Shown here one piece after another: positions 6,332 through 10,945 of a stretch of 10,945 nucleotides of DNA. A model generated the notes under the pieces. It had not been told where the DNA came from. It saw nothing but the letters and a program-made list of their open reading frames with translations, and did no database searches. Source of the stretch: SG8-41 sp032123035 (lineage in GTDB: Bacteria; Pseudomonadota; Gammaproteobacteria; Burkholderiales; SG8-41); the NCBI GenBank assembly GCA_032123035.1, contig JAQBFV010000014.1:1-10945 (forward strand). Direction: 5' to 3'. The translations under genes were made by a program, and so were the position numbers. Positions within the stretch are counted from its first letter, which is position 1; each line of letters opens with the position of its first letter.

Positions 6332-6416
6332 GACACCCCCAGTCTTGCCTCGAATCTTGCGCGCTTGCATGCTTGTGTATGCCCACGAGACGCAATGCGG
6401 CGCGAATCCCTGCTGC

Positions 6417-6641
6417 CTAACTAGACTGCATCGCTTGAAACATCGCTTCGATAGGGCAAAGACCTGCAAACGTCACATAAGCGCCCATCACTGGAAAAAA
6501 CGCAGCGATGACAAATACCCAGATCGCCAAGACCCGTCCAAACATTTGGACACCGCCTTGCGTCTTGGTAGAAGAAAAAAGAATAAAGTAACCGACCACG
6601 ACCCAGATTGTGGCGGGCAGAAAACTGAAAAAGAAGCACAT
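6417..6641 (-). CDS. Small two-helix membrane protein of unknown function
   Basis: A 74-residue protein starting at an ATG with a strong ribosome-binding site (TAGGAGGAGTGC). Two hydrophobic segments are clear: about 3-23 (FFFSFLPATIWVVVGYFILF) and about 34-60 (FGRVLAIWVFVIAAFFPVMG onward), joined by a short polar loop STKTQGG. Cysteines occur at positions 2 and 62. I do not recognise a named family. It starts 29 bases after the stop of the Cys/Met-rich gene, so it is almost certainly co-transcribed with it. A role next to thiol-active partners is possible but not shown. Confidence 0.7.
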   Translation of the reverse strand: MCFFFSFLPATIWVVVGYFILFSSTKTQGGVQMFGRVLAIWVFVIAAFFPVMGAYVTFAGLCPIEAMFQAMQSS

Positions 6642-6670
6642 GCACTCCTCCTAGCTAGCGTGACAGCTAC

Positions 6671-6877
6671 CTAAGAGGCCTGGCATCCACACTTCTCCAT
6701 CATTTGCTTCATCTTGTCGACGTCCGGCATGCCTTCCTGGGCGCAAAACTGCTTCATCATCGCAAGCTCATCTCCGCTGAACTGCTGTTTCCCACAATGC
6801 TCCATGAACTGCTTCATTTTCTCGAAGTCCGGTTTGCCGTCCTCGGTACAACACTGTTTCATCATCTCGGGCATCAT
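6671..6877 (-). CDS. Small Cys/Met-rich protein with internal duplication
   Basis: A 68-residue protein. The start is fixed by TTAGGAGGG eight bases before the ATG at 6877. It consists of two 24-residue repeats (6-29 and 41-64) identical at 15 of 24 positions, with pattern MKQ-x-C-x3-G-x-PD-x2-KMKQ-x-ME-x-CG. Each repeat has a C-x17-C pair (C10/C28 and C45/C63), with additional C9 and C65. There are about a dozen methionines. No signal peptide or membrane segment, so it is probably cytoplasmic. The helix-forming, Cys-paired pattern suggests two helical hairpins that are disulfide-bonded or bind a metal; this is an inference. I do not recognise a named family. It lies 31 bases after the AhpD-like gene and 29 bases before the membrane protein gene, within one operon. 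Confidence 0.8.
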   Translation of the reverse strand: MMPEMMKQCCTEDGKPDFEKMKQFMEHCGKQQFSGDELAMMKQFCAQEGMPDVDKMKQMMEKCGCQAS

Positions 6878-6908
6878 CGTTTGGTCCCTCCTAAGGCTGT
6901 CATGCTGG

Positions 6909-7364
6909 TTAGGCCGCGGCTTCTGCGGCCATGTTGACGAGCCGTTCAACGTGCGAGGCGGCGCGCCTCTTGATGAAGGCCGCCAGTTTAACAATCGTCT
7001 CGATCTCATCTTGCGAAATGCCTACAGCCTCCGCCTCGGCGAGGTGCTGCTCAAGGCTTGACACGCAGTTCACACCGAAGGCCGCACCGATAGAGACCAA
7101 CACCCTGATGCGGTTAGTCTGCTCGGTTGGTTTGCTCACCGTATGAGGTGCCACCTTGCGCAGTTGCGCCAATGCATGACGCTCCATCACCGCAGTGGCG
7201 GCCCACCTCACCGCAAAGGCATCGGCCACAGCCTGCCCGATCTCATCATCGACGGCGCCGGCCTTACGCACCGCCTTCACGTGATAGTCCGTGCAAGGCT
7301 TACAACCGGCGGCGACTGAGATGCCAACAGCAGTCAGTTCCTTTTCTTTAAGGCTAATAGCCAT
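6909..7364 (-). CDS. AhpD-like carboxymuconolactone decarboxylase-family protein (two-domain)
   Basis: A 151-residue protein. The first half has the AhpD redox motif CKPCTDYH (C21, C24, H28) followed by VKAVRKAG. The second half repeats the fold (INxRVLVSIGAAFGVNC-like region, QHLAEAEAVG) but keeps only one cysteine (C100) and H107. Family members are alkylhydroperoxidase-like thiol peroxidases or disulfide reductases, and the intact CxxC argues for redox activity here. The ATG at 7364 is chosen over 7376 because GGAGG lies five bases upstream of it and overlaps the earlier ATG. It is the first gene of the operon, with a 35-base leader from the predicted start at 7399. Cytoplasmic. Confidence 0.9.
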   Translation of the reverse strand: MAISLKEKELTAVGISVAAGCKPCTDYHVKAVRKAGAVDDEIGQAVADAFAVRWAATAVMERHALAQLRKVAPHTVSKPTEQTNRIRVLVSIGAAFGVNCVSSLEQHLAEAEAVGISQDEIETIVKLAAFIKRRAASHVERLVNMAAEAAA

Positions 7365-7398
7365 CGTGACCTCCATGACCGTTTACGTTCAGCCCTAT

Positions 7399-7447
7399 GA
7401 CGTTTTGAATACCACAACAGGGGCATGCGTACGTTGACCTGGATCAG
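7399..7447 (-). promoter_or_regulatory. Class II FNR/Anr/Dnr-type promoter of the ahpD-like operon
   Basis: On the minus strand CTGAT-CCAG-GTCAA (7447-7434) matches the FNR-family inverted repeat. TATTCA at 7411-7406 is a reasonable -10 element. With its first base at -12, the transcript would start at 7399 and the box centre falls exactly at -41.5, the position of class II activation. This supports induction by low oxygen (FNR/Anr) or nitric oxide (Dnr); which regulator cannot be told from the site. Confidence 0.65.
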
Positions 7448-7537
7448 ACCTTGGGCAGATCAGAGAGGCCTACCCGTAACCCCGGGGCGACTTGGTCGGA
7501 AGTCAATGGGCCGGGATTGCGTTTCAAGGAGTTCGAG

Positions 7538-7600
7538 AATGTCTGCTTTGGGCGGAAGCGGACATTCAGCAAACGTCAGCTTTCGGCCAGGAGCGAACGT
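7538..7600. repeat. REP-like palindrome doublet, copies B and C
   Basis: AATGTCTGCTT-TGGGCGG-AAGCGGACATT (7538-7566) is a near-perfect 11-bp stem with one G-T. It is followed by a degenerate relative, AACGTCAGCTTTCGGCC then AGGAGCGAACGTT (about 7571-7600). Both match the palindrome at 5714-5745. It lies between the 3' end of the cyclic-nucleotide-binding gene and the AhpD promoter. The rest of 7448-7638 shows nothing else. Confidence 0.6.
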
Positions 7601-7638
7601 TCGTCCGGCACGGCCGCCGTCACCGGTGCTGTTCGCAT

Positions 7639-8079
7639 CTAGCCCTTGAGTTGCGATTTGACCAGCCTGCGGGATAGCTCAATGGCTATCCGGCGCCAAA
7701 GCTCAGGGTGATGTTTCGCGATATCCGTGAATTTTTGCGCGGATATCCGCGCTACGACGACCGTGTCCTTGGCCCTGACGGTGGCCGAGCGACTCTGGAA
7801 TGGCTCCAGAAGAGCGACCTCGCCGACGTGAATACCGGCACGACACGTTGCAACTTCCTCGCCATCCACGTGAACAGAGACTTGACCGGCGAGAATGAAA
7901 CAGAGGTCGCTGCCTCGCTCTCCCTGAGTGAATAGCGGTGAGCCGGGGCCATATTCCTGTAGCTGCGACGCCGACGAAATCAGGTCGGCGATCTCTGAAC
8001 TCCCGTCGACCACGAACTGGCTTCGCAGCGCATTGAGGAGTGCAGCAAGGCCCTCTCTGCCCTGAAATCGTTCCAGCAT
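7639..8079 (-). CDS. Stand-alone cyclic-nucleotide-binding-domain protein
   Basis: A 146-residue protein covering one Crp-type cyclic-nucleotide-binding beta-barrel (about 25-120): GERGSDLCFILAGQVSVHVD, then the phosphate-binding cassette HVGEVALLEPFQSRSATV with G86, E87 and R97. These residues normally contact the ribose and phosphate of cAMP or cGMP. The C-terminal helix (about 120-146) ends without a DNA-binding helix-turn-helix, so it is a sensor or adaptor rather than a transcription factor. The start at 8079 has GGAGG eight bases upstream. The stop is 192 bases before the AhpD promoter box, so it is probably a separate unit. The 69-base gap upstream (8080-8148) holds a GCGGAG/CTCCGC hairpin and the heptamer repeat. 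Confidence 0.88.
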   Translation of the reverse strand: MLERFQGREGLAALLNALRSQFVVDGSSEIADLISSASQLQEYGPGSPLFTQGERGSDLCFILAGQVSVHVDGEEVATCRAGIHVGEVALLEPFQSRSATVRAKDTVVVARISAQKFTDIAKHHPELWRRIAIELSRRLVKSQLKG

Positions 8080-8139
8080 GATTCCAGCCTCCCGTTCAGG
8101 CTCCCGCGGAGTACGCCTCCGCAGTAGTCATTCTAAAGT

Positions 8140-8160
8140 CGTCAGTCGTCAGTCGTCAGC
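8140..8160. repeat. Three CGTCAGT/C heptamers overlapping the end of the carboxypeptidase gene
   Basis: CGTCAGT, CGTCAGT and CGTCAGC are in perfect tandem. Read on the minus strand (ACTGACG units), they supply the last codons (Ala-Asp-Asp) and the TGA stop of the M32 carboxypeptidase. They are the same heptamer family as at 3677-3842 and 10673-10700. Confidence 0.8.
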
Positions 8161-9648
8161 CCCAAGATACCGCGTTTCCAGGTGCGCGCGGAAGTGCGCG
8201 GGATTGAGCGCCTCTCCGCTTGCGCGGCGCACCAACTCCGGCGTCTCCCAGCGGCTCGCCTGGGACCAGATATTCGCGCGGAGCCAGTCGAACACGGGAG
8301 TCAGATCGCCCTTTGCAATCCGCGCATCGAGGTCCGGCGTCGCGCGCCGCATCGCGGCGAACCACTGCGCCGCATACATTGCGCCCAGCGTGTAGCTCGG
8401 AAAGTAGCCGAACGCGCCCTCGGTCCAGTGCGCGTCCTGCATACAGCCGTCCTTGTAGTTGCCGCGCGTGTCGAGCCCGAGGAGCGCCTGCATCTTCCCG
8501 TCCCACAGCGCGGGGATGTCCTCGGGCTCGATCTCGCCCTCGATCAGCGCGCGCTCGATCTCGAATCGAAGCATGATGTGCGCCGGGTAGGTCATCTCGT
8601 CAGCTTCCACGCGGATGAAGCCTGGCTTCACGCGCGTGAACAGCCTGTATAGATTATCCGCGTCGAATGCTGATTGCCCGCCGAAGTGCTGCGCCACCAT
8701 CGGCGCGAGCAGCCCGTCGAATGCGCGGCCCCTCGCGAGCTGCATCTCGAACGACAGGCTCTGGCTCTCGTGAATCCCGTACGAGCGCGCTCTCCCGATC
8801 GGCTGGCCCAGCCACTGGCGCGGAAGATTCTGCTCGAAGCGGGCGTGGCCGGTCTCGTGGATCGTGCCCATCAGGCTTTGCGCGAAATCATCGTCCCGGT
8901 AGCGCGTGGTGAGACGCAGGTCCTCGGGCACGCCGCCGCTGAACGGATGCGCGCTTTCGTCGAGACGCCCGGCCTCGAAATCGAAGCCCAACAGCTTCAT
9001 GGCGGCAAGACTCATCGCACGCTGGACCGCGACGGGAAACGGCCCCAACGGGACGATCACCTTCTCGCTGCGCTGCTTGGTTTGCACCCGCGCGACCAGG
9101 CCGGGCAGCCACTGCCTGACCTCCCCGAAAATTCGCTCAATCTCGGCCGCGCACGCGCCGGGCTCATAGCGGTCCATGAGCGCGTCGTAGCGCGAGAGCC
9201 CGGTATCGTCGGCGAGCAGCTTTGCTTCCTCGCGCGCGAAACGCACCACTTCGCGGAAGTTGTCGAGGAAACCGCGCCAGTCGTTGGCGGGACGCTGGCG
9301 CCGCCAGGCGTGCTCGCACCGCGCGCCGGCGAGCGTCTTGGCCTCGATCAGCGATTCGGGAAGCGCGTTCGCATCGCGCCAGTCGCGCCGGATCTCCCGC
9401 AGGTTGGCCCGCTGAATGTCGTCGAGCGGCTCCTGCTCGGCCGCGCGCAGCCATTCGGTCAGGCGCGGATCGGTGCGCGTGCGGTGGATTAGCGCGGCGA
9501 GCTCCCCCACCGCCGCGGCACGCGCCTCACTGCCCTTCGGCGGCATCATCGTGTTGCGGTCCCAGCCGACGATGGCGGCAAGATGGTCGTAGCGGTAAAG
9601 GCGCGAATGAACGCGGCAAAGCTCGGTATAGGCAGGTCCGTCGGGCAT
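8149..9648 (-). CDS. M32-family metallocarboxypeptidase (Taq-type)
   Basis: A 499-residue protein, full length for the M32 family. The zinc site is intact: HETGH at 264-268 (two His ligands and the catalytic Glu265) and HESQS with the third ligand Glu294, at the family spacing of 30 residues from the first His. The N-terminal conserved patch WDRNTMMPPKGSEARA (29-44) and HPFSGG...RLTTRY (234-250) are also typical. It should remove C-terminal residues from peptides, with broad specificity and no action after proline. Cytoplasmic, no signal peptide. The ATG at 9648 fits the family N-terminus, but its ribosome-binding site is weak. The last three codons and the stop lie in a heptamer repeat. The glutathione S-transferase gene is 52 bases upstream on the same strand, separated by a terminator-like hairpin. 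Confidence 0.95.
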   Translation of the reverse strand: MPDGPAYTELCRVHSRLYRYDHLAAIVGWDRNTMMPPKGSEARAAAVGELAALIHRTRTDPRLTEWLRAAEQEPLDDIQRANLREIRRDWRDANALPESLIEAKTLAGARCEHAWRRQRPANDWRGFLDNFREVVRFAREEAKLLADDTGLSRYDALMDRYEPGACAAEIERIFGEVRQWLPGLVARVQTKQRSEKVIVPLGPFPVAVQRAMSLAAMKLLGFDFEAGRLDESAHPFSGGVPEDLRLTTRYRDDDFAQSLMGTIHETGHARFEQNLPRQWLGQPIGRARSYGIHESQSLSFEMQLARGRAFDGLLAPMVAQHFGGQSAFDADNLYRLFTRVKPGFIRVEADEMTYPAHIMLRFEIERALIEGEIEPEDIPALWDGKMQALLGLDTRGNYKDGCMQDAHWTEGAFGYFPSYTLGAMYAAQWFAAMRRATPDLDARIAKGDLTPVFDWLRANIWSQASRWETPELVRRASGEALNPAHFRAHLETRYLGADD

Positions 9649-9663
9649 TTCGGGATTTCGGGC

Positions 9664-9683
9664 AAAAAGGGATCAGATCCCTT
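9664..9683 (-). terminator. Terminator-like palindrome between glutathione S-transferase and carboxypeptidase genes
   Basis: On the minus strand AAGGGATC-T-GATCCCTT is followed by a T-run (TTTTT counting the last stem bases) about 18 bases after the transferase stop codon. Allowing a five-base loop, the stem is six base pairs (AAGGGA/TCCCTT), which is short. The near-perfect palindrome could also be a protein site or a dispersed repeat. Confidence 0.5.
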
Positions 9684-9700
9684 CTATTAATTTGCTTTAA

Positions 9701-10309
9701 TTACTTTTCGCGCATGGCCCGCGCTTGCTTCGCCGCAGGGCGCTCCCAGCAGCGATGAAGCCAGGCCTGGACATGCGGCCATTTTCCGAGATCGAGTACC
9801 AGCGCACGATAGAGCGCCGAGGCGACGTTGAGATCGGCCACCGAAAACGCCGGACCGGCAAGCCACTCTGATTTCTTGAGCGCTGTTTCCAGCGCGTCGA
9901 GCGCCGGCACGACTTCCTTCCACGCGCCCTCGGCGATCTCCGGTTTGCGCTCGGCTTCGGGCAAGTCTTTGGTGTGCCGGGCGTGGTTGACGATCTGGCG
10001 GTCGAGGCGGTCGATCTCCCAAATGCTCCACTGCCAGGCGAGCGCTTCCTGCTTCGCGTCCGCAGGGTAGAGCGCGCTGCCGTGTTTCTTGGCCAGATAG
10101 AGATTGATCGCCAGCGACTCGTAGAGCACGAACCCGTCATCATCGATTACCGGCACGCGGCCGTTGGGATTGAGCGCAAAGAATTCCGGCGTCCGGGTTT
10201 CCGGCGCGCGGGGCCGCCAGTCTTTGTGCTCGTAGTGAATTCCAAGTTCGCTCACCATCCACAATACGCGCAGAGCACGGGATGTGGCGGCGCCGTAGAT
10301 GCGCAGCAT
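9701..10309 (-). CDS. Glutathione S-transferase family protein
   Basis: A 202-residue protein with the usual two-domain layout. The N-terminal thioredoxin-like domain (1-76) has the candidate catalytic Ser10 in GAATSRALRVLW, the cis-proline region NGRVPVIDDDG (Pro53) and the glutathione-contacting YESLAINLYLA (Glu64, Ser65). The all-helical C-terminal domain spans about 85-195, with FSVADLNVASALY matching the conserved N-capping-box region. It is expected to conjugate or reduce electrophiles with glutathione; the substrate is unknown. Cytoplasmic. The ATG at 10309 has AAAGGA seven bases upstream. No convincing promoter was found in 10310-10348. It stands upstream of the M32 gene, perhaps as a separate transcript. 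Confidence 0.92.
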   Translation of the reverse strand: MLRIYGAATSRALRVLWMVSELGIHYEHKDWRPRAPETRTPEFFALNPNGRVPVIDDDGFVLYESLAINLYLAKKHGSALYPADAKQEALAWQWSIWEIDRLDRQIVNHARHTKDLPEAERKPEIAEGAWKEVVPALDALETALKKSEWLAGPAFSVADLNVASALYRALVLDLGKWPHVQAWLHRCWERPAAKQARAMREK

Positions 10310-10378
10310 GTTTTGTCCTTTCGGGTTGGATAGTGGCGGGTAGTCTACGTGACCTGGAGCGCGCCGGCGAAGGAAAAG

Positions 10379-10526
10379 AAAAGCTTCACCGCGAAGGACG
10401 CCAAGGACCAGAAAAGCCTTAACGATAAGGACGCAGAGGACGCCAAGGAAGAGAAAAGCCTTACCGCCAAGGACGCGGAGGAAAAGAAAAGCTTTACCGC
10501 AAAGGACGCCGAGGACGCGGAGGAAA
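10379..10526 (+). repeat. Purine-rich 33/42-bp repeat array
   Basis: Four units begin AAAAGC(T/C)TT(C/T)ACCGC-AAGGACGC at 10379, 10412, 10454 and 10487. The spacings are 33, 42 and 33 bases. The length difference is one extra nine-base block (GAGGACGCC type). The unit start is the same sequence as the heads of hairpin copies 3 and 4 (2545 and 5028). A 73-codon frame from a GTG at 10349 to 10570 reads through it as KSFTAKDAKD-like repeats, but it has no ribosome-binding site, so it is recorded as a repeat rather than a gene. Confidence 0.8.
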
Positions 10527-10614
10527 TCTACTCAAAAACCTATAACCCAAGGCCGCGGAGGCAGCGCTAAGAGTGACACACAGGTATACCGTCGGTCTTC
10601 CTTCCGCCTTCCGC

Positions 10615-10700
10615 CTTCTGACTTCTGACTTCTGACTTCTGACTTTGGGTGCGTCACCCATCACTCGTCGATCGTCAGCCGTCAGTCGTCAGTCGTCACT
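10615..10700. repeat. Heptamer arrays CTTCTGA x4 and CGTCAGN x4
   Basis: Four perfect CTTCTGA units (10615-10642) are followed, after GTGCGTCACCCATCACTCG, by four CGTCAG(C/T)- or CGTCACT-type units (10673-10700). Written as TGACTTC and, reversed, TGACGAC, the two arms match at five of seven positions, so they form an imperfect inverted pair like the arms at 3677-3842. The GTCACCCATC segment is shared with 3833-3841. The rest of 10571-10839 shows no gene; a TTGACC near 10790 lacks a -10 at proper spacing. Confidence 0.75.
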
Positions 10701-10839
10701 TGTTCGACACTAGTCACGCCTCTTGAGAAAGCGTGACATTACCAGGCGCCCGTCCAAGAGTCGTGCAATTTGACCTCTACTTGCAAGTCCGCCCGGCTTA
10801 AAATCATTATCGAGATGGTTTCCCGAACGGAGGCGCATC

Positions 10840-10945
10840 ATGTTTTGTAACGGCCTGGCCGTGACTGGATTTTTGGCAATCCTTGTTTCGGGCGCTATCG
10901 CCAGCGCACCGGCATTCGGGAAGAAGCCGCAGGAGGCCGGCGGCG
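10840..10945 (+). CDS. Start of a secreted protein (partial, runs off the window)
   Basis: The ATG at 10840 has CGGAGG six bases upstream, an excellent ribosome-binding site. The 35 visible codons encode a typical Sec signal peptide: a short N-region MFCNGLAV, a hydrophobic core TGFLAILVSGAIA and a likely cleavage site at SAPAFG, then KKPQEAGG. The mature part is not visible, so the function cannot be told. The Cys at position 3 is too early to be a lipobox cysteine. Confidence 0.7.
   Translation, partial: MFCNGLAVTGFLAILVSGAIASAPAFGKKPQEAGG

Noticed and set aside
10349..10570. Protein-coding gene for a KSFTAKDAKD repeat peptide
   Set aside because: GTG start without a ribosome-binding site, and the sequence is the tandem form of an intergenic repeat seen elsewhere in the window. 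Kept as a repeat and a low-interest finding.
10789..10822. Sigma-70 promoter for the secreted protein (TTGACC ... TAAAAT)
   Set aside because: The spacing between the two hexamers is 23 bases, too long for a sigma-70 promoter; no better pair was seen.

Overview
The window looks like a chromosomal segment of a GC-rich proteobacterium, most likely a betaproteobacterium. The evidence for this is the gene content (CoxG-like SRPBCC protein, acetolactate-synthase-like ThDP enzyme, MltB-type lytic transglycosylase, glutathione S-transferase, M32 carboxypeptidase), TTGAC-N4-(A/G)TCAG sites of the FNR/Anr/Dnr type, and good Shine-Dalgarno sequences. The assignment is an inference. No tRNA, rRNA, phage gene, transposase or CRISPR array was seen.

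Left part (1-5154): three genes lie on the minus strand in the order patatin-like phospholipase (3586-2705), CoxG-like protein (2492-2031) and ThDP enzyme (1887-235). A secreted lytic murein transglycosylase with a C-terminal peptidoglycan-binding domain diverges from them on the plus strand (3843-5027). The gaps between these genes are filled with AT-richer short-tandem-repeat hairpins. Each has a left arm of TGGTGATGA-like units, a short loop, and a right arm of TCATCACCA-like units. There are four copies. A related 7-bp version (TGACNNC units) sits between the divergent phospholipase and transglycosylase genes.

Middle (5155-5896): about 740 bases hold no convincing gene. They contain an FNR-type site, a strong plus-strand intrinsic terminator about 230 bases downstream of it, a run of four hairpins ending in a second terminator-like stem-loop, and a REP-like palindrome. 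A small regulatory RNA is the best working idea.

Right part (5897-10309): everything is on the minus strand. A four-gene operon (AhpD-like protein, a 68-residue Cys/Met-rich protein with an internal duplication, a two-helix membrane protein, a two-CBS-domain protein) starts from a well-formed class II FNR-type promoter at 7399-7447. This suggests a low-oxygen or nitrosative response. Upstream of it lie a stand-alone cyclic-nucleotide-binding-domain protein, an M32 carboxypeptidase whose stop codon lies inside a heptamer repeat, and a glutathione S-transferase.

Right end (10310-10945): a purine-rich 33/42-bp repeat array, a heptamer array, and the first 35 codons of a secreted protein running off the window.

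The most unusual aspect is the family of short-tandem-repeat hairpins. Five genes end inside one or within about 30 bases of one. The FNR-linked noncoding locus and the duplicated Cys/Met-rich small protein are the other items worth following up.
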